A stretch of 64,000 nucleotides of DNA from contig NC_135550.1 in the NCBI RefSeq assembly GCF_964340395.1, positions 1,847,501 through 1,911,500 of the forward strand, in the 5' to 3' direction. A model generated the notes under the pieces. The model saw only the letters and a program-made list of their open reading frames with translations. It was not told the origin of the DNA and made no database searches. The position numbers and the translations under genes are program-made. Positions 23,373 to 39,388 of this stretch are shown piece after piece (the stretch's first letter is position 1; each line of letters opens with the position of its first letter). This DNA is from Glandiceps talaboti (lineage: Eukaryota; Hemichordata; Enteropneusta; Spengelidae).

Positions 23373-24860
23373 ACACCATGAGGAACGTTTGATGTTCGTT
23401 CGAACCTTACAATCTTGCTTTTGAACTCAGGGGTTGGTGGAAACAAAACAATTTTTTTTTCTGATGTCGGAGCTGCATATTAGGGTCGGTCGGGAGATGA
23501 GAAACAAAAAAATAAAAAGGGCCACCCTAATGCTCTCTCTACGTAAGAAGGCATCACATCGCGTCAGTCCAACATGTCCAAGATTGGGACGCACCCTTTT
23601 TGATCGACACTTGACGACCGGCCGTGCTCATGATTGAATACGCGCCACTCACTGTGACTATCTCTCTGTGTCAGCTGGGCTTAGTAATTCTTGATTTTCC
23701 CAGCTACGTATATCGTTTTGAATACTAAACATACATATTACGACTTTTTGATATATATCTGAATATGTGATAGATATTAATCAACATTTTCATGAATTTT
23801 GAACAGATTTGTTGAGTCTTGAAAATTACCGTAGCAGAGATCATATCATGTCACAGGTCATTATCTAGTACGGCACAGTAACATCGCAATTTCTAGATTT
23901 TGCAAGCGAAATTTAAAAAATCAAAACCATACGATTTTAGAAGAGATTCAAAGGGTTCAAAATTTCAAAATTTTATCGTAAGTAACGAAAAGATACAAAT
24001 GTTGAACCAACGGATTGTGGGGGTCCGAACCTGATATTGAAATCCGAATAACTATGAGACTTCCCATAGAAAAACAATGGCCGTGTTATTTGTATGATTA
24101 GGAAACTTCGCTCAGGTTCATTTTTTTCAATGTGCACCAATATGTCTGAAACTTCGTAAGTAGCACCCTAAAGGTTTTTTCTAAAAATCCTATGGTTTTA
24201 TAGATTTTTGAATTGTTTGCAATTTTTATGTTAATGTTGAAAAAAATTTACACACCGCCGGTACATTTTACCATACACCTGCATAAATAGTATCCTCTAA
24301 CTTCATTATTATGTGAGTAATTTGCGCAATACAGACTGACTTAGCCTTTGCTTTCACAAAAAATAATCTTTAATTTTATCTAATGTTTGTGGTAAATAAG
24401 GCGAGAATTTTGAAATATTACGTAAATTTCACCCACAAAAATAAAGCTATTTACAAAAATTACAGGTCAATGATGTGTTTCACGTATGTTCACCATAGTC
24501 GGTGCGCTTGCTTTCAGAAAAAAAAATCGACATTCTTTTCACTAAACTTTGCAACATTGTATAATCAATCGATATTGTAGCTGCCAATCAAATACTACTC
24601 CCTATAAAATGCTTCGCGGAAAAGCAAGACAAAAATTGACCCGTGTTGGTTGGACTGTTGTAAATTGTGCATCTGAAAGAGAAGTTGAGATTTTGTGATT
24701 TTCGGTCATCCGAACTTGAATTTTTGTAACCATGGCGAGGTAAAATTGCTAAAAAGACGATTTATTGCAAATATTGGGACACAGGGTGCGGTAATTCTTT
24801 AGTTAACAGCATGTCTGGAAAGTCCAGCTTCATGGCTAGAAGTTTGCAGGACGGAGGGGG
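23373..24860. other. no gene recognised
   Basis: Long AT-rich stretch. Short frames (23434-23637, 24383-24580) have no domain signature and no convincing splice context. Confidence 0.5.
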
Positions 24861-26600
24861 AAGGTACGACTCACTCCGTATGTAATTCAAGCAGGACTAG
24901 GCTACAACATGACTAAAATTTTCAAACATAATAATAATAACTTTATTAAGCAACTGCATTATCTGTGAACACAGTATGGTAAACAACAACAAGAACAAAG
25001 AAAGAACAAATAATAAACTAAACATAGTACATGCTGTATGTGATGACCCTACATCGAATCGAAGGGACGGTTCCCGGTGTGATGATTTGTTGTATGTAAC
25101 TCGGCACAATCAAAGCCATTTTTTCATTGTCCACTGGTCAAAATTATTTACTCCTGCAGTGGTTGTAGGTTCACTAAGTTGATGATCGTTCCTAAGCAAG
25201 CCATAGCAACGAAAACACCCCTGCTGTGCAACGCCCACCTACAACAACGTTAGAGTTATACTTCCATGGTTAGAGCGACCTTGTTTTCCTATCATACTAA
25301 TGATGGTACAGCAAAGAGTATCGTACATGTATCTTGTGTTAGAAAGTATTGATTCACCATCGTGGGGGAAACATTTTCAACATTTCACAATTCCCTTTCC
25401 ACTGGCAAGTATGACAATGTTAAGCTACGGCCTCTTGATACAAATTATTATTAGTATAGTGTATCCTTACACCAGAAAGAACATTTACTGATCCATGAAA
25501 AAGAATCTGCACTCATGTCGACGACAATGTCACAGATTGTAAGAAAAATAAGATAGTTTACACTGCACTGTAACAAACTCTTTTTATTTGTTGTAGCATA
25601 GCTCTCTATTGTCTATGGTTGTAGCAAAAGCTCACGACGCGAATGAACGGCAAACAGAAAACACAAACAAAGGCTGTAATCATGGAGATAAAAGCAGAAT
25701 GTAATCTACCGCTTTGGCGGTTTGCTTTGGCGGTCTATAAACACACGCCTATATAACTAAACATGAATCAGTTGCCACATTTAGTAGTATTGTATCATCC
25801 ACAATATAGATTAAAATGAGATTAATACAGTAAATCCTCCGAGACAGCAAGGCCCAACACAAGCCCCAACACAAGCCCACAAGTCTACGAGCCCACTGGA
25901 AAGATAAACAACGAGATGGCCCGACACAAGCCCACACATAGTATTCACTCACTTAGCTGTAAGCTGTAAGTGTGCGCGCAACGTTGTATCATGGACCAAT
26001 GTTGGAAATTTTGATTTAACTTCAAGAGAGCGGGCGATTTTCACAACTACGATTTGGCAGAGTTGTGGACGTGATTGAAGGAGACATTGACGATGAAGTG
26101 AAGGTGAGTGAATATAGATAGATGTTTCCATTACTCACGGACACCTTCAGTGTCCATTGGCAGTTTTAAAATCTTGTCTGTTTTACTATGTGTTTCTTCA
26201 CGGTCATGTTCACTGCGAGATAGGAGTATTGATTGTATCACAAAACAAAAGACAACGAACAGCGTTTGATACGTGTATGAACGTCTGCGTTATGATCTTG
26301 ATGGGTTTTGTACATAGTAATGAATGTATAAGGTAGATAACTTGATAATGATAGGCGGGGGCTGAGAGCGAGAGTCTGTCTAGTTCCTGACAATGTTTAT
26401 AGTTCCCGTTCAAACATGTATGGTTCGACCAAGTCCTGCTTGCATGCGGAGTAATCCGGGACTCGATTCTGACAATTGTCAGAGTCAAGTCAGTAATACA
26501 GACTCGTGCACCGTCATGGAAGCAGGACTAGGTTCGACCATATTTCGATGTAACACTACGTAATTATCCATTTCATATCTAGTCCTGCTTGCAAACGGAG
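24861..26600. repeat. region bounded by TAGTCCTGCTTG motif copies
   Basis: CAAGCAGGACTAGG (about 24888-24901, reverse), AGTCCTGCTTGCATGCGGAG (26432), AAGCAGGACTAGG (26520, reverse) and TAGTCCTGCTTGCAAACGGA (26579) recur. The inward copies at 26432 and 26532 bound a palindromic unit of about 100 bp. An (AAT)n run with AACTTTATTAAGC at about 24930 looks like the tail of a minus-strand retroposon. The remainder is unassigned. Confidence 0.45.
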
Positions 26601-27265
26601 TGAGTCATCCCTTTTGGTGAGGGTCATATCGAAGAGTCTATCTTGTATATGATCCTAGCGATATCGCTATTTCTGGATCTTGTAAATACCACTAAATAAC
26701 CATTATAGAATGGAATAGTAGCTCACAAGTGACTGTGATTCAAGTGTTAGCCCAAGGTAGTTAGCACAGACAAACAACAATCAATCAATGTTTATTGCAT
26801 AACATCACAGTATCGTTATTTTGCGGGTCGACAGGCCTAACTGCGGATCGATTTGTGGGTTGTTCAAAAACGACAATTATTTATATAAAATCAACCAAAA
26901 CATATATAAGTTTACAAAAAGATAAGGACAAATGAATACATATACACATTAAATAATCTGTATGAGCAAATAAGTATTCAGTCAATACTATGGTGATCAA
27001 CCTCACTATGATGATGATTAATTTTTTTAGTATTATAGTAATGACATGGATAGAATACAGCACAGGGAGCTCTGTTGTGACAATAATAGAGACAAAATTA
27101 CTGGATGTACTGATTATTCAATTATTCATTATTCACTTTCAAGGTTGTGGCTGTTCCACTATTCCTTTCTGTTCCTCAGTGATGTAACTATGGCCTAACT
27201 ACTGGTTGTCATCTTAATGTGGTCAGGGTAGTGTGTGGGAGCCATTGAAACTAGTCTGACTAATT
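26601..27265. other. no gene recognised
   Basis: Unassigned AT-rich DNA. The short overlapping frames on both strands near 26881-27187 look like chance. Confidence 0.45.
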
Positions 27266-28065
27266 AGTCCCCGTCGGACGAAGTCCGGGACGGGGACTTA
27301 CGGATTGGGTTTCGTCTGTCCGTCCGTCCGTCCGCAGCCGTTTCTTGGAGATACCTGGACCGATTTTTTTCAAACTTGGGACAGGGGCATAATACAATTG
27401 CATACATATGCACGTCAATTTGTTTCATGATACGATCAAATATGGCCACCTAGCAGCCATTTGTTTGCAAATTTTCCCTGTCTAAAGCCATAACTCATAC
27501 ATGCTTGAACAGATCTCATTCAAAGTTGGTATTTGGACAGTGTTCTATGACATACATGTGCACATTCATTGTTGTCATGATACGATCCAATATGGCCACC
27601 TAGCAGCCATTTTGTTTGTGAATTTTCCATGACCAAAGCCATAACTCGGACATGCTTGAACAGATCTCATTCAAAGTTGGTATTAAGACAGTGTTCTATG
27701 ACATACATGTGCATATCCATTTGTTGTCATGATACGAGCCAATATGGCCGCCTGGCAGCCATTTTGTTTGTGAATTTTCCATGTCCAAAGCCATAACTCG
27801 GACATGCTTGAACTGATCTCATTCAAAGTTGGTATTAGGACAGTGTTCTATGACATACATGTGCACATTCATTGTTGTCATGATACAATCCAATATGGCC
27901 ACCTGGCAGCCATTTTGTTTGCGATTTTTCTATGTCCAAAGCCACAACTCAGACATGCTTGAACAGATCTCATTCAAAGTTGGTATTAGGACAGTGTTTT
28001 ATGACATACATGTGCATATCCATTTTTGTTATGATACGATCCCCCATACCCGACCCATCCTTTAT
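27266..28065 (+). mobile_element. hairpin-headed tandem-repeat element, copy 1
   Basis: It starts with a 33-nt hairpin (27266-27298): AGTCCCCGTC, GGAC, loop GAA, GTCC, a GG bulge, GACGGGGACT. Then come (GTCC)n at about 27314-27334, a CTGGACCGATTTTTTTCAAA box and about four tandem units of roughly 153 bp (GAACAGATCTCATTCAAAGT…ATACGATCCAATATGGCC). It ends in CCCCCATACCCGACCCATCC and TTTATT. There is no coding capacity. The layout resembles Helentron-associated elements with central tandem repeats described in bivalves; that comparison is inference. Confidence 0.75.
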
Positions 28066-28066
28066 T

Positions 28067-28648
28067 AGTCCCCGCCGAATGAAGTCCGGGACGGGGACTT
28101 ATGGATTGGGTTCCGTCTGTCCGTGCGTCCGTCCGTCCGCAGCCGTTTCTTGGAGATGCCTGGACCGATTTTTTTCAAACTTGGTACAGGGGCAACATAC
28201 AATGGCATACATATGCACGTCAATTTGTTTCATGATACGATCCAATATGGCCGCCTAGCAGCCATTTTGTTTGCGAATCTAAAGCCATAACTCAGACATG
28301 CTTTAACAGATCTCATTCAAAGTTGGTATTAGGACAGTGTTCTATGACATACATGTGCATATTCATTGTTGTCATGATACGATCCAATATGGCCGCCTAG
28401 CAGCCATTTTGTTTGCGAATTTTCATGTCCAAAGCCATAACTCAGACATGCTTGAACAGATCTCATTCAAAGTTGGTATTAGGACAGCGTTCTATGACAT
28501 ACATGTGCATCTCCATTTTCGTCGTGATACGATCCAATATGGCTGCCTGGCAGCCCTTTTGTTTGTGAATTTTCCATGTCCAAAGCCATAACTCAGACTC
28601 CATTTTCATCGTGATATGATCCCCCATACCCAACCAATCCTTTATTGT
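28067..28648 (+). mobile_element. hairpin-headed tandem-repeat element, copy 2
   Basis: A second complete copy begins one base after copy 1 ends, with a slightly decayed hairpin (28067-28099), (GTCC)n, the GGACCGAT box, about three tandem units and the same end motif CCCCCATACCCAACCAATCC. Head-to-tail adjacency suggests a dimeric insertion or rolling-circle-like duplication. Confidence 0.75.
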
Positions 28649-29345
28649 TGGAGGCATATTACATGTCCAACAAGCACACACAACATATCTAAGTCTGTTT
28701 GTTTTAGGTTCACAAATGTTGTTGCATGATCAGAGTAGTGATAATTCCTTAAAACCCAATTATAGCGGGGACTATGTCATTCTCAATGACTTGTCAAATT
28801 GACATATGCATCAGGACCTCCGAAAATATTGACCTTCATCTTCAAGGTCAAATAACCACATTATTGTTAATGCTTATGTATATGTCTTATTAGCATGGAC
28901 CAATTTCAACCAAACATGGTGCAAATTTCAGGTAGTGTAGTGTCAATAACTAAAGATAAAAAAATCTTGTCATCAAGATCCTGTAGCATATACTACAACA
29001 TGTATATATGGAAGTTGTTGTCCAAAATAAAAACTATAATAATGATGATAATAAAGTTTCTATATTGTATTAGATACCTCCATTTTTCCATAACCTACAT
29101 TGGAAATTGTGTATTATAAGTCATTCCCCCAGTTCAAGAAAAAAAATCATTTCTTTATTTTACAACATTTTAACATTAGCCATGGCTTATAATTTGATTG
29201 TTACGCTACTATTTCACTATTCATATACCTGGGGGGAGGGGAGGAACTAGATATTCCACGAAGACTTGTTCCCCAAAGTTATGCTTCTCTTTATATCTTC
29301 ACCCATGACTTTGAATTGAATTTCCATGTTCAATATTTTGGTTCT
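28649..29345. other. no gene recognised
   Basis: Contains a GACCTTCATCTTCAAGGTCA palindrome-like block at about 28831, similar to one near 47602-47623. Otherwise unassigned. Confidence 0.45.
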
Positions 29346-29349
29346 TTAA

Positions 29350-29695
29350 AGTGGCCATATGGATGAGAATTTGGTATTTATTTTGGATTTTTATTTGATA
29401 AAACAGCTTCACTATGTTTTTCTACTTGAAAAAATAATGTGAAATAACATATACCAAATCCATGTTCACATCTCAATAAACAGCAAAACACTAAACAATG
29501 TGTAAAATGTTTGTTATTGTACGTACAATAACAAACTTTTTACACTTTTTGCATCTTTTTGCAATGTATTGAGTTATGAACATGGACTTGGTATATGTTC
29601 TTTCGCTTTATTTTTTCAAGTAGAAAAACATAGTGAAGCTGTTTTATCAAATAAAAATCCAAAATAAATACCAAATTCTCATCCATATGGCCGCT
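29350..29695. mobile_element. palindromic TTAA-flanked MITE
   Basis: Long inverted repeats start AGTGGCCATATGGATGAGAA and end CCATATGGCCGCT, with TTAA at 29346-29349 and 29696-29699. Most of the 346 bp pairs with itself around a TTGTACGTACAA centre near 29520. TTAA flanks suggest a piggyBac-type mobiliser, though the tips lack CCC. Confidence 0.75.
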
Positions 29696-30000
29696 TTAAC
29701 ATTATTTTTCAAAAATTATTTTAAGTGTTTAGTTCTGTATGTAGACACAAACTTACAGTATAACTTTGGTACATAACACACCAGTTTGAGATTGTGTGTT
29801 CAGAGAAGTTTTATTTGTATTTAGAAATATTTTGAATAGAATTAATTCTGTTTGTGGTAACATCAAAGAAAATCAGAGTGTTACGAAGAATAAAGATACA
29901 ATGCTTCTATGCTATTCACTGGGTGTAAAACTCTTAAAATATTCATGATATTTTTTAAAAATTTAAATATGATTTTAAAGATTCCTATATAATTTTATTT

Positions 30001-30260
30001 CAGATCAAAACAATAATGACTGAGGAAGACATTGATGTTAATGAATGGATTTTAACAGTGTATGACAAAGAAATGCACTGTGGTAAAATGACTAAGATCA
30101 CTGGTGAAATAGAACATGCAACCTTCTTGAAGTGAACTGGTGCTGGCATAAATACAATAAACAAAAAGGACAAACAGAAATTAAACAAGAAGTTCGTCAT
30201 CTGTAAAGTGAAAGAGGAATCAAGGGGAGATGAATTAGGGAGGAAGAATGGGAAAGGTTA
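30001..30260 (+). pseudogene. decayed transposon-protein C-terminal exon
   Basis: After the acceptor …tttatttcag an open frame reads IKTIMTEEDIDVNEWILTVY, then DKEMHCGKMTKITGEIEHAT, then FLK, and is stopped by TGA at 30133-30135. Reading through that codon, the frame continues (TGAGINTINKKDKQKLNKKF, VICKVKEE) to 30258-30260. The order 'D-V-W-hydrophobic-VYD…G-K…E…FLK…K-VICKV' resembles the small Tudor-like C-terminal domain of many transposon-derived proteins in invertebrates. This rests on pattern memory, not a search. The in-frame stop and isolation indicate a relic. Confidence 0.4.
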
Positions 30261-30419
30261 AGGGGCCATGGAAAAGATATATTTCAAAATACATTATGTA
30301 AATGTAATATTTGAGTATTGAAAAGAACTTTGAACAATAATAATATAAGGTGGAAAAAATAACTGAAATGATATTAATATTAGCTATGAGTGCAAAAGAT
30401 ACATTTTTTAAATCTGAAT

Positions 30420-30660
30420 TTCAGTGAGTGTGGAGTTTTCATACAAATCACTTGGACGTCTTCAGCGTAATGGAGATTACATCATACTGTCAGGTGAACT
30501 CTGAATGGAATCACCCAACAATAGACTGTTGTAGATGGGTAGAAGGTGGTATCCATGGGTAGAAGGTGGTATCCACCGTTACAGTTGAGGGTCGGTTGGT
30601 GTTGTCTGATTTTGATTGACCCACCTATTTACCTAGGTCAGTATTTGTCTTTCCTGCCAA
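30420..30660 (+). repeat. dispersed repeat, copy 2
   Basis: Partner of 18510-18740. This copy has an internal direct duplication of ATGGGTAGAAGGTGGTATCC (about 30535-30575). Confidence 0.6.
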
Positions 30661-32129
30661 TAATTTTCAGGGGTATGTGATGTCCTGTATTTTTGAGATG
30701 TGCGCCGACTGCTGTGAGTGTGTCAGTTTGACTCTTGTGTTCTCTGAATTTGGATGCCAAATACTCTCGCTTGTCAAGTTGTCAATACATGAAAAACGTG
30801 TATTAGTTGCATGCATGTTTTAGTCTGGATTCCAACTGTGGTTTCTAAACCCTAACCTGTGAGTGGACCTTTAATGGTAACAATACTGTATAGGAACTAG
30901 ATTAGTAAAGTTTATACCAGTAACGTTTTGTTATAGTCTTGTTGTCACTTGACTATGACGTTAAAGTTGTACGAGTTGTCAATACAAGATGTAAAGTTTT
31001 GTTGTTTTATGATTGGACATCAGAGCAGTATTAAAGTTGAAGTTGTAAAAGTTTCACCATTAAAAGTTGATACTAGTATTTTCTAGTAATGTGTTAGTAA
31101 ATAATGACAACACAACAGTTTAAGATGTTACATAGTCTTTACAGCTGATTTGACAAAATAAAGAACAAAAATGAAAGTTAGCCTCCCAGTTTACTTCATT
31201 TGTGGAAGTCTGTACAGTATATGACTTGCAGATTTACGATCTTATCTCAGTTGATCTTAATACAAGCATTCAATGGGTTTGCCTGAATGAATAAACAAGT
31301 TAATACTGTACAAGGAGTTTTCTGCTTTTCCTATACCTGCAAATTACATATGTATAACTATGAAAAATGCACATATATAAAGTAGAATTACTTACGATTG
31401 TAGAAGCTATATCATTCAAAAATACATGGGACTAATATTTTCATAGGCGACTACTAACTGTGTGAACCCTGGTGATATTACATCTAAGTTTTAGTGTAAC
31501 TTCAACAATGTCTGTTACTGTTGTAGCAAACGTTGAGACAGAGTTGGAAACCAATTCTAGTAATCTATTAATATATATGTAAACATTTATATTTGTTCTT
31601 TATTTCGTCAAATCAGCTGTAATCGTTTTCAAAAAAAAATTCACAATGACAGTAAAAATTGAACTATAAATGAACTTTATGAAGTATTTTGTTGTGTAAA
31701 ACACTGTGTATGTATGTATGTGTGCATGCGTGATGTGATACAAGTAATTAATGAAGTTTGAGTTGAAGCAAGGACAACAAGGTAAACTGACACTAAAATG
31801 ACCACACATGGTCTCAATGAGTTTTATGGGGCTAATTGTTTACTTTCCAACTGATAACCAACAAGATTGTCTGCTACAACCTAGCAAAACAGGACAGTCA
31901 AATAATTTCTACAGAAAAGACTACTTTTGACCGTCTAGCTTGAACTAAAAAGAATTAATTATGAATTTTCCCATGATACATTACTACATGTTATTAATAT
32001 TACTACTGCAGACACCAAAAGTGTATCTTACTTTTTACTGTGAAGGATTTATGAATGATATATTTTATTCTACAGTGTTTCATTGTAGCTAGTAATCATG
32101 CGAATGTTATCAGTTTTATGCCATTTTCA
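30661..32129. other. no gene recognised; small inverted pair
   Basis: ACAGCTGATTTGAC plus AAATAAAGAACAAA at about 31141-31169 recurs inverted at about 31592-31622. The remainder is unassigned. Confidence 0.45.
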
Positions 32130-33755
32130 CAAATTAGTAAAATCCAATAAAATTTTGTGTTTTGTTAAATATAAAATGTCCATTCATTTTTGAGTAATAC
32201 AGTATGTGTGGATTGTATATTGCATGAGAGTTTGAATGGCATGACAAATAGAAATGCATTTATAGTGTATTGCACATTCAACCTGAAAGTAACATGATGG
32301 TTCTACATACTGTGACTGTTTTATATTAACACATCACATATCAGTGTTATATAATAGAAAAATCATAAGATTACTCAAAAATTATATTTAAAAAGATACT
32401 GTGATGAATCACATGATTAATAATTTGTAATCATGTGATTAATGTTGGTGTTCAAAAATCACATGATTACTCAACATCTTTTTCAAAACAATCTCGTGAT
32501 TGTTCTGAAGATTTCACAGTGATCATGTGATTAATCGTATGATTTTGAAAAATCACATGATTACTCAGTGGATTTACCAAAATTTAGAGAGGGGCTAAGT
32601 AAATAATTTTGGTATCAATCAAAAGTCATTGTAACATCACACAACATAGGAAATATTCTAATTCATAACTTAATTTAAACACAGTGTATATAACTTTTCC
32701 GCCAGGTAATTGGAATTTTCCGTAATTAATTTGGAACGCGTTTTAGGCATAATGAACATTTTCACTGTAACCGATCATGGGATTAGGGGTGTTTTAATTT
32801 AGATAAGAAGAGAACAATTGACAAGGTGTCTTTATTTATATAGTAAAGATACAGTTGAAAGAGAGAAAAGTAGGCATATAGACAGTGTAGCCGACACGAA
32901 AATAGGGTACACGAAAAAAAGAAAAAAATCATGGGGGGGGGGGGGTATGATGAACTTACTGCGTGGGCTGTAAGGTAGGGGGTGGCCCATTCCAAGCTAT
33001 CAACTTACTTCTGGAGTTACCAAGTTAGGGCTTGGCATCTAAGGTAGGGGTGCCATGGCCTATTCCAAGTTATTCCAAGTTACCAACTTACTTAGTTACC
33101 AAGTTAGGGTTTGATCTCTAAGGTAGAAGGTGGCCCATTCCAAGTTACCAACTTACTTAGTTACCAAGTTAGGGTTTGATCTCTAAGGTAGAAGGTGGCC
33201 CATTCCAAGTTACCAACTTACTTAGTTACCAAGTTAGGGTTTGATCTCTAAGGTAGAAGGTGGCCCATTCCAAGTTACCAACTTACTTAGTTACCAAGTT
33301 AGGGTTTGATCTCTAAGGTAGAAGGTGGCCCATTCCAAGTTACCAACTTACTTAGTTACCAAGTTAGGGTTTGATCTCTAATCTAAGGTAGCAGGTGGCC
33401 CATTCCAAGTTACCAACTTACTTAGTTACCAAGTTAGGCCTTGGGCTAGAAGGCAGTAACTTGTTCTGATTGACCCATTCAATGTTTCAGAAGTAGTTCT
33501 GCTGAGCACAGTCCCTCTGTATAGAGACTGTGTGCTGAGAGACAACATGGGTGATACAGGTTCATAACTCTACATTAGGGAGTTGGAACTTGGTAGACTT
33601 GCATATGATTTGCATGTCATTATCGGCTACACCATCTGTAGCCCGAAAAGTAGCCAGGGATAGAAGGAAAAAACAATCAATCAATCATTCGACCAAATAA
33701 TCAGTCAATCAATCGATCGATCGATTACATGCTCGCTATGGCCCCTGTGGTTTGT
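32130..33755 (-). repeat. right copy of the long-range inverted duplication
   Basis: Reverse-complement match to 1796-2640 in two blocks (about 32130-32750 and 33645-33755). The intervening 900 bp, absent from the left copy, contains a poly-G tract and the 65-bp tandem array. Confidence 0.8.
32965..33440. repeat. 65-bp tandem array
   Basis: About seven copies. Units starting at 33122, 33187, 33252 and 33317 are identical over 65 bp (GGTAGAAGGTGGCCCATTCC…TTAGGGTTTGATCTCTAA). Outer copies are diverged or shortened. Confidence 0.95.
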
Positions 33756-33826
33756 GCAGTGGCTGATAACCCAACTCTTTGCCTGTGTTTGCTGTTGAAG
33801 TATTATCAGTAATGGATAGTGTAAGA

Positions 33827-33865
33827 CCTTGAAGGAATTATACTGTCAGTATAATTCCTCCAAGG
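33827..33865. repeat. 18-bp-stem hairpin, 3-nt loop
   Basis: CCTTGAAGGAATTATACT and AGTATAATTCCTCCAAGG pair over 18 bp with one mismatch around GTC. It could be a tiny foldback element. Confidence 0.7.
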
Positions 33866-34337
33866 TAAGACAAAAGCCATGGTCACATTGGTTTATCTTT
33901 GTTGTTCATTCTTATCTCTTCACAATGGCTGGGTCAAAACCCTAAATTTTGGACATTACATTATTTTTGTAGAAGTAGATCACTAAGATGGTTACATGCA
34001 AAGCTGTAAAACTACCTGTGAAACACTGGGATTTTCTGAACATAGGACTTTGACAAAGTTACATAATACTGGTAATACTAGATTGTCAGGTTGACATTTA
34101 TAGCCGGTCATACAGCTGTTATAGCCGGGTGTTGTAACCGGTAACCGGCTATTATCTACATCACTGAGTACGCTGGTGTTTTTTCACAATTTTTTATTAT
34201 ACGCTATTTGCAATGATGTGTAAATGAGTGTCTCTTACTCTAGTCACCACATTGATGATTCTTAATAATGACTGAGACTGCCCCTGGATTATATATATCG
34301 ATATAGCTAAAAAGTCATGTACTATTTCTTGTCTTAG
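33866..34337. other. upstream region of the DUF4806-type gene
   Basis: Non-coding. It contains a GCCGGT/ACCGGC-rich patch near 34101-34150 (TAGCCGGTCATACAGC…AACCGGTAACCGGC). It presumably carries 5' intron or promoter sequence of the next gene, but no promoter can be defined. Confidence 0.35.
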
Positions 34338-38061
<3,724 letters not shown>

Positions 38062-38770
38062 TTTTTAGCACAACTGAACTGAGGTTCAGTAGTGCTATAG
38101 GGATGGCAAAGTGTCTGTCTGTCTGTATGTCTGTGTGTGTGTGTAAACAACTTAAAGTCAAAAACTGCTGGACCGATGGCTTTGATATTTGGTGGTCATG
38201 TTACTTCTGGTATCTAGTTGGGAAATTGTTCAAATGAAAATGATAGTATCACAGATATGGGTTTTGGGTCAAAAAATGTGATTTTTGGTCAAAAAACTTA
38301 AACTCCAAAACTACAAGGCAGATTGGCATGAAATTTGGTGGGGACATTCTTAGGGGTGAGTAAATTAAGATTGTTCATGACATGATGATTCCCTCAGTAA
38401 TATGCAAATTAGGGCTAAAAATGTGTCTTTTTGGTCAAAACGCTATAATTCCAAAACTACTCAGCAGATTGGGCTGAAATTTAACAGGGATGCATCTGTG
38501 GGTGTATAGACAAAGAAATACTAAGCATACTATGATTTCATGAGTGATATGCAAATTAGGTGGAAAAATGTTCATTTTTGGTCAAAAACTTATATCTCAA
38601 AAAGAACTTGGTCAATGAGACTGAAACTTGGGGAGATGTTTCTGAAAGTGTTATTCTTGCAGATTTTCTTCAAAAACATTTCGACAAAATCAAAATGATT
38701 GCATCACAGATGTGCATTTTGCATCAACAAATGTGATTCTGGGTGTGAAACTCATGCAAAATGAAAAGTT
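38062..38770 (+). mobile_element. hairpin-headed tandem-repeat element, second family
   Basis: A near-perfect hairpin at 38067-38096 (AGCAC, A, ACTGAAC, loop TGAG, GTTCAGT, A, GTGCT) is followed by (GTCT)n at about 38112-38136, CTGGACCGATGGCTTTGATA, then tandem units about 147 bp apart marked by TTTTTGGTCAAAA at about 38281, 38429 and 38575 and by ATGCAAATTAGG. The plan is the same as at 27266, with different sequence. Reverse-complement relatives of the tandem units form the array at 51890-54420. It begins five bases after the stop codon of the DUF4806-type gene. Confidence 0.7.
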
Positions 38771-39388
38771 ATAGTTTTATAGATGCAATAAAATCATTAA
38801 AATCTTTTATGGGCTACTTCACATGTCAATGTCAATTGCATGAAGATTACCCTCTGTTTAAGGTTGCTTGGAAACACTGTTTTAAAAATACTCTCTATGA
38901 TTAAACAGGTTCATTCTGTGCTACATACATAATACAGTCTTTGGGGGTCAAGAAAGTGTGATTCACCAAATGAACATGTATACCTAGCATGCTCACCATG
39001 CGAATAAATATTTTCAAAACAGTACATTGTACAGTTGTGCTACAACACCATTGGTGGTATTTTTAGCATTCAAAGTTGGTGTGAGGAGACATTGTCCATA
39101 GGGCAACCATTTTATTATAAATTCTGCCATGTCTACAGCCTTTATTACTTTGAACTCTGTTAGCAAGATGTCATACATTCCACACACAATTACATTTAAG
39201 ATAAGTTTTAGATATTTCCAAATATTCAAAAAAAGAAAAGAAAAAAAAAGCGGGAACTGTGTAATATCATTACTTGTACACTAGCAATAAATATTTGATA
39301 AAATCCAATATTTTGTGTCTTGTTTAGTGTATTTGAATCACATTCAGCCCTGAATGGAATCTCTGATAGATCTGTGGGCAGCTTGCCA
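38771..39388. other. no gene recognised
   Basis: Unassigned AT-rich sequence with an A-rich run at 39228-39249. Confidence 0.45.
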
